Assembly (NCBI RefSeq): GCF_002102265.1
Contig: NZ_LQPG01000010.1
Span: forward strand, 248,001 to 312,000
DNA: 64,000 bases
Direction: 5' to 3'
Source of the DNA: Mycolicibacter longobardus
Lineage (GTDB): Bacteria > Actinomycetota > Actinomycetes > Mycobacteriales > Mycobacteriaceae
In this document: one piece after another, positions 20,096 to 31,480 of the stretch
How the letters are laid out: the number at the start of each line of letters is the position of its first letter
Numbering within the stretch: position 1 is the first letter of the stretch
The notes under the pieces: generated by a model
What the model was told of the DNA's origin: nothing
What the model saw: only the letters and a program-made list of their open reading frames with translations
Databases searched by the model: none
Program-made: the position numbers and the translations under genes

Positions 20096-20151
20096 ATTCG
20101 CATTTGTGACGCCTCCGCAGTGCGATTGTGCGTCTGCTCGCCGGAAAACAC

Positions 20152-20157
20152 TAGCCT
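20152..20157 (+). promoter_or_regulatory. -10 element of uvrC operon (leaderless)
   Basis: TAGCCT matches TANNNT and ends seven bases before the GTG at 20165, supporting that start over the upstream in-frame ATG at 20120. Confidence 0.55.
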
Positions 20158-20164
20158 AGAAGCC

Positions 20165-22123
20165 GTGCCAGACCCCGCGACCTATCGCCCGGCGCCCGGG
20201 TCCATTCCCGTTGCGCCAGGTGTCTACCGGTTCGTCGACCCGCACGGCCGGGTCATCTACGTGGGGAAGGCGAAAAGCCTGCGGTCGCGGCTGACGTCGT
20301 ACTTCGCCGACATCGCCGGGCTGCACCCGCGCACCCGCCAGATGGTGACCACCGCCGCCAAGGTGGAGTGGACGGTGGTCAACACCGAGGTCGAGGCGCT
20401 GCAGCTCGAATACAACTGGATCAAGGAATTCGACCCCCGGTTCAACGTCCGCTATCGCGACGACAAGTCCTACCCGGTGCTGGCGGTCACCCTGAATGAG
20501 GAGTACCCGCGGCTGATGGTCTACCGCGGGCCGCGGCGCAAGGGGGTGCGCTACTTCGGGCCCTACTCGCACGCCTGGGCGATCCGCGAAACCCTGGATC
20601 TGCTGCTGCGGGTATTTCCGGCCCGCACCTGCTCGGCCGGGGTGTTCAAGCGCCACCAGCAGATCGGCCGGCCCTGTCTGCTGGGCTACATCGGCAAATG
20701 CGCGGCGCCGTGCGTCGGACGGGTCAGTGCCGAGGAGCACCGGCGGATCGTGGACGACTTCTGCGACTTCCTGGCCGGCAAGACCGACCGGTTGGTCCGT
20801 AGCCTGGAACAGCAGATGCTGGCCGCCTCCGATCAGCTGGACTTCGAACGGGCCGCGCGGCTGCGCGACGACGTCGCGGCGCTCAAGCGGGCCTTGGAAA
20901 AGCAGGCCGTGGTGCTCGGCGACGGCACCGACGCCGACGTGGCGGCGTTCGCCGACGACGAGTTGGAGGCGGCGGTGCAGGTGTTCCACGTGCGCGGCGG
21001 ACGGGTCCGCGGGCAGCGCGGCTGGATCGTGGAAAAGCCCGGCGACCCCGGTGATTCCGCGGGCTCCATGGAAAGCCTGGTCGAGCAGTTCGTCACCCAG
21101 TTCTACGGTGACCAGGCCGAATTGGAGGGAGCGGCCGACGAGCCGATCAACCCGGTGCCGCGCGAGGTGCTGGTGCCCTGCCTGCCCTCCAACGCCGACG
21201 AGTTGACCAGCTGGCTGTCAGACCTGCGGGGCTCGCGGGTGTCGTTGCGAGTGCCGTTGCGCGGCGACAAGCGGGTATTGGCCGAGACAGTCGAACGGAA
21301 CGCCAAAGACGCACTGCAGCAACACAAGTTGAAACGTGCCGGGGACTTCACCGCCAGATCCGCTGCACTGCAGAACATTCAGGAGGCATTGGGGCTCGCC
21401 GATGCTCCGCTGCGCATCGAATGCGTCGACATCAGCCATGTGCAGGGCACCGACGTGGTCGGGTCACTGGTGGTGTTCGAGGACGGATTGCCCCGCAAGT
21501 CGGACTATCGCCACTTCGCGATCCGCGAGGCGGCCGGCGAGGGCCGCTCCGACGATGTGGCCTCGATAGCCGAGGTGACCCGCCGTCGGTTTCGTCGGCA
21601 CCTGGACGCCGAAACGCTTGCCCCCGAAGGAAAATCACGCAAGTTTGCCTATCCGCCCAACCTTTATGTGGTGGACGGCGGTGCGCCTCAGGTCAACGCC
21701 GCGGCCGCGGTGCTCGCCGAGCTCGGGATCACCGACGTCGCCACCATCGGCCTGGCCAAGCGCCTGGAGGAGGTGTGGGTGCCCTCGGAGCCGGACCCGA
21801 TCATCCTGCCGAGGCAGAGTGAAGGTCTCTACCTGTTGCAGCGAATCCGGGACGAAGCGCACCGGTTCGCCATCACCTACCACCGCAGCAAGCGGTCCAA
21901 GCGGATGACGGCGTCGGTGCTGGATGCGGTGCCGGGGCTCGGTGAGCACCGGCGCAAAGTCTTGATCTCGCATTTCGGTTCGGTGGCCCGGCTGAAAAGG
22001 GCTACCGTCGAGGAGCTCACCTCGATCCCGGGGATCGGTGCGGCGACAGCCGCGGCCGTACTCGAGGCTCTGGGAGCCGATGGCGCGTCGGGCGTCGCTG
22101 AACAACAACGGATGTCGGGATGA
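20165..22123 (+). CDS. uvrC: Excinuclease ABC subunit C
   Basis: 652 residues. UvrC makes both incisions in nucleotide excision repair. In order: a GIY-YIG nuclease domain ([20 protein letters not shown] near 19-38) for the 3' cut; a four-cysteine patch (CSAG...[13 protein letters not shown] near 156-184) that holds an iron-sulfur cluster in some family members; a UVR motif for UvrB contact near 218-235; an RNase H-like domain for the 5' cut ([14 protein letters not shown] near 416-429); and a C-terminal helix-hairpin-helix pair. It heads the uvrC-rapZ-yvcK-whiA unit. Confidence 0.96.
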   Translation: MPDPATYRPAPGSIPVAPGVYRFVDPHGRVIYVGKAKSLRSRLTSYFADIAGLHPRTRQMVTTAAKVEWTVVNTEVEALQLEYNWIKEFDPRFNVRYRDDKSYPVLAVTLNEEYPRLMVYRGPRRKGVRYFGPYSHAWAIRETLDLLLRVFPARTCSAGVFKRHQQIGRPCLLGYIGKCAAPCVGRVSAEEHRRIVDDFCDFLAGKTDRLVRSLEQQMLAASDQLDFERAARLRDDVAALKRALEKQAVVLGDGTDADVAAFADDELEAAVQVFHVRGGRVRGQRGWIVEKPGDPGDSAGSMESLVEQFVTQFYGDQAELEGAADEPINPVPREVLVPCLPSNADELTSWLSDLRGSRVSLRVPLRGDKRVLAETVERNAKDALQQHKLKRAGDFTARSAALQNIQEALGLADAPLRIECVDISHVQGTDVVGSLVVFEDGLPRKSDYRHFAIREAAGEGRSDDVASIAEVTRRRFRRHLDAETLAPEGKSRKFAYPPNLYVVDGGAPQVNAAAAVLAELGITDVATIGLAKRLEEVWVPSEPDPIILPRQSEGLYLLQRIRDEAHRFAITYHRSKRSKRMTASVLDAVPGLGEHRRKVLISHFGSVARLKRATVEELTSIPGIGAATAAAVLEALGADGASGVAEQQRMSG

Positions 22124-23064
22124 ACAGGGAATCAGCCAAAGGCGTGCGAGAGCGCGACGTCGCCGGACCCGGAGACGGTGCCGGCATCGACGTCGTGTTG
22201 GTGACCGGCCTGTCCGGTGCGGGACGTGGCACCGCGGCCAAGGTGCTGGAGGATCTGGGTTGGTATGTCGCCGACAACCTGCCGCCGGAGCTGATCACCC
22301 GGATGGTGGATCTGGGCCTGGCGGCGGGCTCGCGGATCACCCAGCTGGCGGTGGTGATGGATGTGCGCTCGGCCGGTTTCACCGGGGATCTGGACTCGGT
22401 GCGCACCGAACTGGCGACCCGCGGCATCAATCCCCGCGTGCTGTTCATGGAAGCCAGCGACGACGCGCTGATCCGTCGCTACGAGAGCAACCGCCGCAGC
22501 CACCCGCTGCAGGGGCAACAGACCCTCACCGAGGGCATCGCGGCCGAGCGGGTCATGCTGGCGCCGGTACGCGCGGTCGCCGATCTGGTCATCGACACAT
22601 CGGTGCTCAGCGTGCGCGAGCTGCGGGAGAGCATCGAGGAGATGTTCGGTGGTGATGCCGTCAGCGCCCCGACGTCCATCACGGTCGAGTCCTTCGGCTT
22701 CAAGTACGGCCTGCCGATGGACGCCGACATGGTGATGGACGTGCGGTTCCTGCCCAATCCGCACTGGGTCGACGAGCTGCGTCCGCACACCGGCCAGCAC
22801 CCGGCGGTCCGCGACTATGTGCTGAGCCAGTCGGGTGCGGACGAGTTCCTCGAGGCCTACCACCGGCTTCTGACTCTGGTGGTCGGCGGATATCGACGAG
22901 AGGGAAAGCGATACATGACCGTGGCCATCGGGTGCACCGGCGGCAAACATCGCAGTGTCGCCATCGCTGAGGCGTTGGCGCGGCTGTTGGACTCCCGGGA
23001 TGCCGAAGCCGACAACAGCGAGCTGTCGGTGCGGGTGCTGCACCGGGATCTGGGCCGCGAATGA
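22120..23064 (+). CDS. rapZ: RapZ-family nucleotide-binding protein
   Basis: 314 residues of the RapZ/YvcJ family (Rv1421). The N-terminal P-loop reads [12 protein letters not shown] where most bacteria have GxSGAGKS, so the usual Lys-Ser is Arg-Gly. The C-terminal domain has the conserved [23 protein letters not shown] stretch near 189-211 and [10 protein letters not shown] near 269-278. In E. coli RapZ is an RNA-binding adaptor and sensor of cell-wall precursor; in actinobacteria the role is unclear. It is coupled to uvrC and yvcK by ATGA overlaps. Confidence 0.92.
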   Translation: MNRESAKGVRERDVAGPGDGAGIDVVLVTGLSGAGRGTAAKVLEDLGWYVADNLPPELITRMVDLGLAAGSRITQLAVVMDVRSAGFTGDLDSVRTELATRGINPRVLFMEASDDALIRRYESNRRSHPLQGQQTLTEGIAAERVMLAPVRAVADLVIDTSVLSVRELRESIEEMFGGDAVSAPTSITVESFGFKYGLPMDADMVMDVRFLPNPHWVDELRPHTGQHPAVRDYVLSQSGADEFLEAYHRLLTLVVGGYRREGKRYMTVAIGCTGGKHRSVAIAEALARLLDSRDAEADNSELSVRVLHRDLGRE

Positions 23065-24140
23065 GTGTCGAGCCCGCGCACGGCAACCTGAGCATCGTCG
23101 CGCTCGGTGGTGGGCACGGTCTGTATGCGACGCTGTCGGCTGCCCGCCGGTTGACCCCGCACGTCACCGCGGTGGTCACCGTCGCAGACGACGGCGGCTC
23201 ATCGGGCCGGCTGCGCGGCGAGCTGGACGTGGTGCCGCCCGGGGACCTGCGCATGGCACTGGCCGCGCTGGCCTCCGACAGCCCCACGGGGCGGCTGTGG
23301 GCGACCATCCTGCAACACCGGTTCGGCGGCACGGGCGCGCTCGCCGGTCATCCGATCGGCAACCTGCTGCTGGCCGGTCTCAACGAGGTGCTGGCCGACC
23401 CGGTGGCCGCGCTCGATGAGCTCGGCCGGATGCTGGGCGTCAAGGGGCGGGTGCTGCCGATGTGCCCGATAGCGCTGCAGATCGAAGCCGATGTGTCCGG
23501 GCTCGACGCGGACCCGCGACTGTTCCGGGTGATCCGGGGTCAGGTGGCCATCGCGACCACACCGGGAAAGGTGCGCCGGGTGCGGCTGCTGCCGGGCAAC
23601 CCGCCGGCGACACGCCAGGCTGTGGACGCCATCATGTCCGCGGACCTGGTGGTGCTCGGCCCCGGATCGTGGTTCACCAGCGTGATTCCGCACCTGCTGG
23701 TGCCGGGGCTGGCCCAGGCACTGCAGTCCACCAAGGCCCGGCGGGCGCTGGTGCTCAACCTGGTCGCCGAACCGGGGGAGACCGCGGGATTCTCGGTGGA
23801 GCGGCACCTGCACGTACTGGCCCAGCACGCACCCGGTTTCACCGTCGACCACATCATCATCGATGCCGGGCGGGTGCCCAGTGAGCGCGAACGCGAGCAG
23901 TTGCGGCGGGCCGCCACCTTGTTCGCGGCCGAGGTTCAGTTCGTCGATGTGGCCAGACCTGGTACACCTTTACATGACCCAGGAAAGTTGGCGGCGGCGC
24001 TGGACGGGGTTCGGGACGTTGGCGCATCATCACTGACGGTTCCGACACCTGCCGCGACGCCGGCCGAGGGCGGGGGCCGGCAATCCGGCGTGAGTGGACC
24101 GAGCGGGCTCGGGCCGGGAGGTGACAAGTCGTGGCGATGA
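23061..24140 (+). CDS. yvcK: Gluconeogenesis factor YvcK/CuvA family
   Basis: 359 residues of the YvcK/CofD-like family (Rv1422, CuvA), with the N-terminal [17 protein letters not shown] (15-31) and [13 protein letters not shown] (39-51) nucleotide-sugar-binding loops and [10 protein letters not shown]. In mycobacteria it supports growth on gluconeogenic carbon and cell-wall homeostasis and is phosphorylated by a Ser/Thr kinase; the threonine-containing, Gly/Pro-rich C-terminal tail (from about 318, [15 protein letters not shown]) is a plausible target. It overlaps whiA by ten bases. Confidence 0.92.
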   Translation: MSVEPAHGNLSIVALGGGHGLYATLSAARRLTPHVTAVVTVADDGGSSGRLRGELDVVPPGDLRMALAALASDSPTGRLWATILQHRFGGTGALAGHPIGNLLLAGLNEVLADPVAALDELGRMLGVKGRVLPMCPIALQIEADVSGLDADPRLFRVIRGQVAIATTPGKVRRVRLLPGNPPATRQAVDAIMSADLVVLGPGSWFTSVIPHLLVPGLAQALQSTKARRALVLNLVAEPGETAGFSVERHLHVLAQHAPGFTVDHIIIDAGRVPSEREREQLRRAATLFAAEVQFVDVARPGTPLHDPGKLAAALDGVRDVGASSLTVPTPAATPAEGGGRQSGVSGPSGLGPGGDKSWR

Positions 24141-25114
24141 CGGCCGAAGTCAAGGACGAACTGAGCCGTCTCGTGGTCAGTTCGGTCAGCGCGCGCCGCG
24201 CCGAGGTCGCGGCGCTGCTGCGCTTCGCCGGCGGACTGCACATCGTGGCCGGCCGGGTGGTCGTCGAAGCCGAGGTGGACCTGGGCGTCATCGCCCGCAG
24301 ACTGCGCAAGGACATCTTCGACCTGTACGGCTACAACGCCATCGTGCACGTGCTGTCCGCCAGCGGAATGCGCAAGAGCACCCGCTACGTGCTGCGGGTC
24401 ACCAAGGACGGCGAAGCCCTTGCCCGCCAGACCGGGCTGCTGGACCTGCGCGGGCGCCCGGTACGGGGCCTGCCCGCCCAGGTCGTCGGCGGCAGCATCG
24501 CCGATGCCGAAGCCGCCTGGCGGGGAGCGTTTTTGGCGCACGGTTCACTCACCGAGCCCGGTCGCTCATCGGCGCTGGAGGTCGGCTGCCCGGGCCCGGA
24601 GGCCGCCCTGGCACTGGTCGGGGCGGCGCGGCGGCTCGGGGTCAGCGCGAAGGCCCGGGAGGTGCGCGGCGCGGACCGGGTGGTGGTGCGCGACGGCGAG
24701 GCGATCGGGGCGCTGCTGACCCGGATGGGCGCTCAGGACACCCGGTTGGTCTGGGAGGAGCGCCGGATCCGCCGCGAGGTGCGCGCGACCGCCAACCGGC
24801 TGGCCAACTTCGACGATGCCAACCTGCGCCGCTCCGCGCGGGCTGCGGTGGCGGCGGCTGCGCGGGTGGAACGCGCGCTGGCAATCCTGGGGGACACCGT
24901 TCCCGATCATCTGGCCTCGGCCGGCAAGTTGCGGGTCGAGCACCGGCAGGCGTCGTTGGAGGAACTAGGCCGGCTGGCCGATCCGCCGATGACGAAGGAC
25001 GCGGTGGCGGGCCGGATTCGTCGGCTGCTGTCGATGGCCGACCGCAAGGCCAAGCAGGACGGCATACCCGACACCGAGTCCGCGGTCACCCCGGAGTTGC
25101 TGGAAGACGCCTGA
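24131..25114 (+). CDS. whiA: Sporulation/cell-division regulator WhiA
   Basis: 327 residues. WhiA combines an N-terminal LAGLIDADG homing-endonuclease-like fold without catalytic residues (about 15-210) and a C-terminal helix-turn-helix ([36 protein letters not shown] near 276-311). In actinobacteria it works with WhiB on division genes. GTG at 24131 is taken as start; the ATG at 24137, which would give a tidy ATGA overlap with yvcK, is equally plausible and removes two residues. It ends 10 bases from a convergent toxin gene. Confidence 0.94.
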   Translation: MAMTAEVKDELSRLVVSSVSARRAEVAALLRFAGGLHIVAGRVVVEAEVDLGVIARRLRKDIFDLYGYNAIVHVLSASGMRKSTRYVLRVTKDGEALARQTGLLDLRGRPVRGLPAQVVGGSIADAEAAWRGAFLAHGSLTEPGRSSALEVGCPGPEAALALVGAARRLGVSAKAREVRGADRVVVRDGEAIGALLTRMGAQDTRLVWEERRIRREVRATANRLANFDDANLRRSARAAVAAAARVERALAILGDTVPDHLASAGKLRVEHRQASLEELGRLADPPMTKDAVAGRIRRLLSMADRKAKQDGIPDTESAVTPELLEDA

Positions 25115-25124
25115 CGGGAGCGGT

Positions 25125-25544
25125 TCAGTCGCCAGGGTGCTCGGGCGTGGGCGCCGGGATGTCAGCGGGGCTGCGCACGTCGACAAGGTCGTCGATGATG
25201 CGAAAGTCGCCCCAATTGTGGGTCAGCAGCGGAACGCCATGCACATTGGCGGTTGCGGCGATCGCCAGATCGATCGCGCGTCGACGAGGCTGGCCGCCGC
25301 GGTTGCGTACGGCGGCGGACAGGTGGCCCCATTCGCGGGAGATCGCGACGGTGATGGGTAGCGGGTCGAAAGCCGATTCGATCGCGCCCAACCGCAGCGC
25401 GCGACGGGCTCGCTCCTCGTCATCGATGGCCACCAGCACGCCGAATTGGAGTTCAGCAACCGAGGCGACACTGATCGCCGCCTTGATGTCGGGCGGCGGG
25501 TCTGCACTGATCAGCACAGAAGTGTCGAGCAACGCACGCATCAT
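25125..25544 (-). CDS. PIN-domain ribonuclease toxin (VapC family)
   Basis: 139 residues with the PIN acidic set visible: Asp in LLDTSVLI near residue 7, Glu in VAELQFGVL near 30, Asp in RRAIDLAIAATANVHG near 92, and the last in LLTHNWGDFRII near 112. VapC toxins cut specific tRNAs or rRNA. The start ATG at 25544 overlaps the antitoxin stop by four bases (ATGA); a second ATG follows directly. The pair is inserted between whiA and a DUF222 gene and has no counterpart at this place in M. tuberculosis. Confidence 0.85.
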   Translation of the reverse strand: MMRALLDTSVLISADPPPDIKAAISVASVAELQFGVLVAIDDEERARRALRLGAIESAFDPLPITVAISREWGHLSAAVRNRGGQPRRRAIDLAIAATANVHGVPLLTHNWGDFRIIDDLVDVRSPADIPAPTPEHPGD

Positions 25545-25783
25545 TCGAAGGGGTCGACCAGCGGGGCCGTGAATTGCTCGATGTCCGCGTCCAATGTCGT
25601 AGGAGCGGGAGCGGCCCAAATCGACCGTAACGCCTGACCGGAGACCCATTGCCGAGGCGCTGTTGGGCCGAGCTGTGCCACCGGTCTGCCGGCAACCGTG
25701 ATGGTGATCTCCTCGCCGCTTTCCGCTCGCCGGAGCACTTCAGCCACGTTGTTACGCAGCTCCTTCTGTGGGATAACGGCCAT
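25541..25783 (-). CDS. Phd/YefM-type antitoxin
   Basis: 80 residues. The N-terminal MAVIPQKELRNNVAEVLRRAESGEEITITVAGRPVAQL is a clear Phd/YefM DNA-binding domain; the rest is the flexible toxin-neutralising tail. It precedes and overlaps the VapC toxin. A perfect palindrome overlaps its leaderless promoter, giving a direct route for autorepression. Confidence 0.85.
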   Translation of the reverse strand: MAVIPQKELRNNVAEVLRRAESGEEITITVAGRPVAQLGPTAPRQWVSGQALRSIWAAPAPTTLDADIEQFTAPLVDPFE

Positions 25784-25789
25784 CTATCG

Positions 25790-25808
25790 ACAGTAGCAGA
25801 ACTGCTAC
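25790..25808 (-). promoter_or_regulatory. Antitoxin promoter with overlapping palindromic operator
   Basis: GTAGCAG-AA-CTGCTAC (25793-25808) is a perfect 7-bp inverted repeat. On the reverse strand TACTGT (25795 to 25790) is a TANNNT -10 ending six bases before the antitoxin ATG, so the operator covers the -10. Confidence 0.55.
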
Positions 25809-25911
25809 CTGGATGCCCTTCCGAGCAGCCTTGTTATCCCCAGTTGGGGTTTCATCCACAGGCCACCCGTTCGACGCGGTTCGGTTCGCCGGTGTTGTCG
25901 GTACTGGTTCT

Positions 25912-25917
25912 TAGCGT
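25912..25917 (+). promoter_or_regulatory. -10 element of DUF222/HNH gene
   Basis: TAGCGT ends six bases before the ATG at 25924 and fits the leaderless pattern seen at many genes in this window. Confidence 0.4.
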
Positions 25918-25923
25918 CGGGGT

Positions 25924-27297
25924 ATGGCAACGGCTTTGGGTGCGGTGGCGGCGCGGGAGCGGATCTCCGCCGCCCTGGATGCCATTGATGCCGCCTATAC
26001 GGTGCTGCGGGAGACTTCATCGGACTTGGTGGGCACGGATTTTCGGGTCGATGTGGCTGAGCGGTTGGAGACCCAGGAACGCACCAACCGCGGATTGATG
26101 TACCGGATCTTCGGGGAACTGGCCGACCCACCCGATGCCGAGGGCTCCATCGCAGCGGTGCGGGCCACAGTGTGGAAGCGTCTGCGGATCACCCCGCGGG
26201 AGATCACCCGCCGCTGCCGGCTGGCCGCCCGCATCCGAGCCCGCCGCTCCCTGACCGGCGCGCAGATCCCCCCGGAGTTGCCGGCTTTGGCCGCCGCCGT
26301 CGAAGCCGGCGTGGTTGGTGAGGATCACATTCGCGCGGTCTGCCAGGCCGTCGATATCCTGCCGGCCTCGGTGGCGGTCGCTGATGTCGTCGACGCCGAA
26401 GCCGCCCTGGTCGCCCACGCCACCCGGGTGGATGCCGGAGTGGTCACCAAGATCGGGCAGCGCATCGCCGATCACCTCAATCCCGACGGCCTGTTCTCCG
26501 ATGAAGACCGGGCCCGGCGCCGGAGCCTGGTGTTGGGCCGCCAAGGCCCCGACGGCATGTCGAAACTCACCGGGCTGCTGGACCCGCAAGCCCGCGCCTA
26601 CTTCGAAGCCATCGACGCCGCGGTCCGGCCCGGACGTCACCTTCCCGATGCGGCCGACCCGGCTGCCGGTGACACCCGCACCCCAGCGCAACGCCGCCAT
26701 GATGCCTTCAAGCTGGGCATGGCCACCGCGATCGCCTCGGGCAAAATGGGTAGCCATCGTGGGCATCCGGTCACCGTGGTCGTCACCACCACCCTGGCCG
26801 AACTCAACCAAGCCGCCCACGCCGTGACCAACCCCACCATCTCGATGCCCCCGCCGGCACTGACCGGCGGTGGATCCCGCCTGCCGATGCGGGACCTGAT
26901 CGCGATGGCCGCCACCGCGATCCATTACCTCGCTGTCTTCGACGACCACACCAAGCGAGCGCTGTACCTCGGCCGGCAAAAACGCATCGCCACCGCCGAC
27001 CAACGCCTCATCTGCTACGCCCGAGATCGCGGCTGCACCCGACCCAACTGCCTGGTGCCCGGCTATCACTCCGAAGTGCACCACTCCCGGCCGTGGGCCA
27101 ACGGTGGGCGCACCAACGCCGACGAACTGTTCTTCGCCTGCGGTGGCGATCACACCGACACCACCGACGGCCGCCAGCAGACCATCGTCACCGAATCCGG
27201 CCGCCTCGCCTGGACCGACGGCACCACCCCACCAGAAATCAACCACGCCCATCACCCCGAAGAACTCCTCCGAGGCGACCCCGACCCACCCGAATGA
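25924..27297 (+). CDS. DUF222 / HNH endonuclease-domain protein (13E12 type)
   Basis: 457 residues. An N-terminal DUF222 domain (about 1-320, with LAARIRARRSLTGAQIPPELPALAAAVEAG and the RTPAQRRHDAF motif) is followed by an HNH nuclease fold at about 365-425 (CTRPNCLVPGYHSEVHHS...PWANGGRTNADELFFACGGDH), with the zinc cysteines and His residues intact. These proteins are abundant and repetitive in mycobacteria (REP13E12 family in M. tuberculosis, where prophages integrate). It is absent from this position in M. tuberculosis and, with the adjacent toxin-antitoxin pair, marks an accessory insertion. Confidence 0.9.
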   Translation: MATALGAVAARERISAALDAIDAAYTVLRETSSDLVGTDFRVDVAERLETQERTNRGLMYRIFGELADPPDAEGSIAAVRATVWKRLRITPREITRRCRLAARIRARRSLTGAQIPPELPALAAAVEAGVVGEDHIRAVCQAVDILPASVAVADVVDAEAALVAHATRVDAGVVTKIGQRIADHLNPDGLFSDEDRARRRSLVLGRQGPDGMSKLTGLLDPQARAYFEAIDAAVRPGRHLPDAADPAAGDTRTPAQRRHDAFKLGMATAIASGKMGSHRGHPVTVVVTTTLAELNQAAHAVTNPTISMPPPALTGGGSRLPMRDLIAMAATAIHYLAVFDDHTKRALYLGRQKRIATADQRLICYARDRGCTRPNCLVPGYHSEVHHSRPWANGGRTNADELFFACGGDHTDTTDGRQQTIVTESGRLAWTDGTTPPEINHAHHPEELLRGDPDPPE

Positions 27298-27321
27298 CCC
27301 TCGCGCGCCTGCGCTTACCGC

Positions 27322-27327
27322 TATAAC
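27322..27327 (+). promoter_or_regulatory. Possible -10 element of DUF3556 gene
   Basis: TATAAC lies 32 bases upstream of the ATG at 27360 in an otherwise GC-rich gap; a GAGG ribosome-binding site follows, so this gene would have a normal leader. Confidence 0.35.
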
Positions 27328-27359
27328 AGAACGGGCACACGGCAGGAAGTGAGGGCAGC

Positions 27360-29099
27360 ATGGGGTTCATCAAACCGTCGATTCCCGACGTGGACCCCGA
27401 GACCTGGCGCACCACCCCCTGGGCGACCCGGGTCCAGATCTGTAGCAGGCACTGGGCCGAACAGGGCTTCGGCACCCCGTCGGGGGTCTACCTGATCTAT
27501 CTGCTCAAGATCGCGGCCTACGCCGTGGGCGCGGCGGCGGTCATCGCACTGACCCCGGGCCTGGGCGGGCTCGGCCGCATAGCCGAGTGGTGGACGCAGC
27601 CGATCGTCTACCAGAAACTGGTGGTCTTCAGCCTGCTGTTCGAGATCCTGGGCCTGGGCTGCGGATCGGGTCCGCTGACCGCACGGTTCTGGCCGCCCAT
27701 CGGAGGTGTCCTGTACTGGTTGCGGCCCAACACAATCCGATTGCCGCCGTGGCCGGAGAGGGTTCCGCTCACCCGCGGCGACACCCGCACCGTCGTCGAC
27801 GTCGCGCTGTACGCCGCCGTTCTGGTCTCCGGTATCTGGCTGTTGCTGTCACCCGGGCAGGGCGGCCCCGGCCCGGTGGGCCTGCTCGACCCGACGCTGG
27901 TCGCGCCGACGGTCGTCGCCCTGATTGTGCTGGGTCTGCGGGACAAGACGATCTTCCTGGCGGCCCGCGCCGAGCATTACGGCCTGACCCTGCTGGTGTT
28001 CTTCTTCCCCTACGTCGACCAGATGGCTGCGTTCAAGCTCATCCTGCTCGGGTTGTGGTGGGGGGCTGCCACATCCAAACTCAACCACCACTTCCCGTAC
28101 GTGGTCGCGGTGATGACGAGCAACAACGCCCTGCTGCGCTCGAAGATATTCACCGGCGTCAAGCACCTGATGTACCGGGATCACGTCAACGATCTGCGCC
28201 CCACCCGGATACCGCAGCTGATGGCGCACGTCGGTGGCACCACAGCCGAATTCGTCGTGCCCGCACTGCTGGTGCTGGTCGCCGGAGATCAGCCGTGGCG
28301 GTGGTTCCTGATCGCGTTCATGGTGATCTTCCACCTGAACATCCTTTCCAACCTCCCGATGGGAGTCCCGTTGGAATGGAACGTGTTCTTCGGATTCTCG
28401 CTGTTCTTCCTGTTCGGGCAGCACCCCGAGATCAGCGTCTACGACCTGCGGTCGCCGCTGTTGCTGGCCATCCTGTTCGTCGGGCTCGTCGTGGTCCCGG
28501 TTGCCGGAAATATGTTCCCGCAGCAGATTTCGTTCCTTCCGGCGATGCGGTACTACGCCGGAAACTGGGCGGCCAGCTTCTGGTGCTTCCGCGCCGGCAC
28601 CGAGGACACCGTGGAGTCCAACATCGTCAAGAGCTCGGCGCTGGTCATCAACCAGTTGGCGAAGTTCTACGACCAGTCGACCGCCGACGTGGTGGCGGAC
28701 AAGGTCCCGGGGGCGTTTCGCGCCATGCACCTGCAGGGCCGGGCCCTGAATGGCCTGTTGCCCCGGGCTTTAAAAGGACAGGCGAACCTCGCCGACTACA
28801 GCATCCGCGACGGGGAGATCATCGCCGGCCCGCTGATCGGCTGGAATTTCGGAGAAGGCCACCTGCACAACGAGCAGCTGCTGGCGGCGGTACAACGCCG
28901 CTGCCACTTCGCCGAAGGCGATCTGCGGGTGATCGTGCTGGAGGGCCAACCCATCCACCGCAGGGAACAGGCCTACCGGATCTTCGATGCGAAATCCGGA
29001 CTGATCGAAGCGGGTTACGTGGCGGTGGCAGACATGCTCAGTCGCCAGCCGTGGCCCGAGCCTGGCGACGAGCTCCCGGTCCGGATCACCACCCGATAG
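27360..29099 (+). CDS. DUF3556 multi-pass membrane protein
   Basis: 579 residues with an estimated nine or ten membrane segments between about 45 and 400, and a soluble C-terminal ~160 residues. It matches DUF3556, an actinobacterial family of unknown function. Conserved features visible are the N-terminal MGFIKPSIPDVDPETWR, KLNHHFPYVVAVMTSNNAL near 241-259 and the GxxxxGWNFGEGHLHNEQLL stretch near 495-510. The ATG has a plausible ribosome-binding site. It is not at this position in M. tuberculosis; the neighbours give no clear clue to role. Confidence 0.75.
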   Translation: MGFIKPSIPDVDPETWRTTPWATRVQICSRHWAEQGFGTPSGVYLIYLLKIAAYAVGAAAVIALTPGLGGLGRIAEWWTQPIVYQKLVVFSLLFEILGLGCGSGPLTARFWPPIGGVLYWLRPNTIRLPPWPERVPLTRGDTRTVVDVALYAAVLVSGIWLLLSPGQGGPGPVGLLDPTLVAPTVVALIVLGLRDKTIFLAARAEHYGLTLLVFFFPYVDQMAAFKLILLGLWWGAATSKLNHHFPYVVAVMTSNNALLRSKIFTGVKHLMYRDHVNDLRPTRIPQLMAHVGGTTAEFVVPALLVLVAGDQPWRWFLIAFMVIFHLNILSNLPMGVPLEWNVFFGFSLFFLFGQHPEISVYDLRSPLLLAILFVGLVVVPVAGNMFPQQISFLPAMRYYAGNWAASFWCFRAGTEDTVESNIVKSSALVINQLAKFYDQSTADVVADKVPGAFRAMHLQGRALNGLLPRALKGQANLADYSIRDGEIIAGPLIGWNFGEGHLHNEQLLAAVQRRCHFAEGDLRVIVLEGQPIHRREQAYRIFDAKSGLIEAGYVAVADMLSRQPWPEPGDELPVRITTR

Positions 29100-29161
29100 A
29101 TCACGGCTCGTGGTCCCCCCGTACCGAAGGGCCTGTGGGCCCAGTGGGCTCGGTCACGCAC

Positions 29162-30234
<1,073 letters not shown>

Positions 30235-30241
30235 CGCGATC

Positions 30242-31480
30242 GTGGCCGTCAAGTCAGTCCAAGAACTGATCGCCGAGGGAGTTTCGGGGCGGGGCGTGCT
30301 GGTGCGCTCCGACCTGAACGTCCCGCTCGACGAGAACGGCAACATCACCGACGCCGGCCGGATCACCGCATCGGTGCCGACGCTGCGCGCTCTGGTCGAC
30401 GCCGGCGCCAAGGTCGTGGTGGCCGCGCATCTGGGCCGTCCCAAGGACGGACCGGATCCCAAACTGTCGCTGGCGCCGGTCGCGGCCGCGCTCAGCGAGC
30501 AGTTGGGCCGCCACGTCCAGCTGGCCGGCGATGTGGTGGGCACCGACGCCCTGGCCCGCGCGGAAGGCCTGACCGACGGCGACGTGCTGCTGTTGGCGAA
30601 CATCCGGTTCGACCCCCGCGAGACCAGCAAGGACGACGCCGAGCGCCTGGCGCTGGCCCGGGCACTGGCCGAGCTGGTCGCCGCACCGGACGGCTCGCCG
30701 GGCGCGTTCGTCTCCGACGGGTTCGGTGTGGTGCACCGCAAGCAGGCGTCGGTCTACGACATCGCCACCCTGCTGCCGTCCTACGCCGGGACGCTGGTCG
30801 CCGCGGAGATCCGGGTGCTGCAGCAGCTGACCGAGTCGACGGAACGGCCCTACGCGGTGGTGCTGGGCGGTTCGAAGGTCTCCGACAAGCTGGGTGTCAT
30901 CAAGTCGCTGGCGACCAAGGCCGACAGCATCGTGATCGGCGGCGGCATGTGCTTCACCTTCCTAGCGGCACAAGGACTCTCGGTAGGGACCTCGCTGCTG
31001 GAAGCCGACATGGTGGACACCTGCCGGCAACTGCTGGAGGACTACGCCGACGTGTTGCGGCTGCCGGTGGACATCGTGGTCGCCGACAAGTTCGACGCCG
31101 CGGCCACCGGCGAGGTGGTCGCCGTCGACGCCATCCCCGACGGCAAGATGGGCTTGGACGTCGGTCCGGGATCGGTGGAGCGGTTCGCCAAGTTGCTGGC
31201 CAACGCCAAGACCATCTTCTGGAACGGCCCGATGGGCGTGTTCGAGTTCCCGGCGTTCGAAGCCGGCACCAGGGGAGTGGCCGAAGCGATCGCGGCGGCC
31301 ACCGCCAAGGGCGCCTTCAGCGTGGTCGGCGGGGGTGACTCCGCGGCGGCGGTACGGGCACTCGGACTGCCCGAGGACGGCTTCTCGCACATCTCCACCG
31401 GAGGCGGGGCGTCCCTGGAATACCTTGAGGGCAAACCACTGCCAGGCCTGCAGGTACTGGAAACCGGAGGGGCGCAATGA
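30242..31480 (+). CDS. pgk: Phosphoglycerate kinase
   Basis: 412 residues. It transfers phosphate from 1,3-bisphosphoglycerate to ADP. The two Rossmann-like lobes are visible: [20 protein letters not shown] near 22-41 (3-phosphoglycerate site), [17 protein letters not shown] near 61-77, [15 protein letters not shown] at the hinge, and the nucleotide site [13 protein letters not shown] followed by [11 protein letters not shown] near 361-371. It begins with GTG after gap and overlaps tpiA by four bases (ATGA). Confidence 0.97.
   Translation: MAVKSVQELIAEGVSGRGVLVRSDLNVPLDENGNITDAGRITASVPTLRALVDAGAKVVVAAHLGRPKDGPDPKLSLAPVAAALSEQLGRHVQLAGDVVGTDALARAEGLTDGDVLLLANIRFDPRETSKDDAERLALARALAELVAAPDGSPGAFVSDGFGVVHRKQASVYDIATLLPSYAGTLVAAEIRVLQQLTESTERPYAVVLGGSKVSDKLGVIKSLATKADSIVIGGGMCFTFLAAQGLSVGTSLLEADMVDTCRQLLEDYADVLRLPVDIVVADKFDAAATGEVVAVDAIPDGKMGLDVGPGSVERFAKLLANAKTIFWNGPMGVFEFPAFEAGTRGVAEAIAAATAKGAFSVVGGGDSAAAVRALGLPEDGFSHISTGGGASLEYLEGKPLPGLQVLETGGAQ

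Noticed and set aside
24094..25572. 492-codon forward open frame over whiA and the toxin gene
   Set aside because: Runs in another frame of whiA and antisense to the PIN toxin; no domain can be seen.
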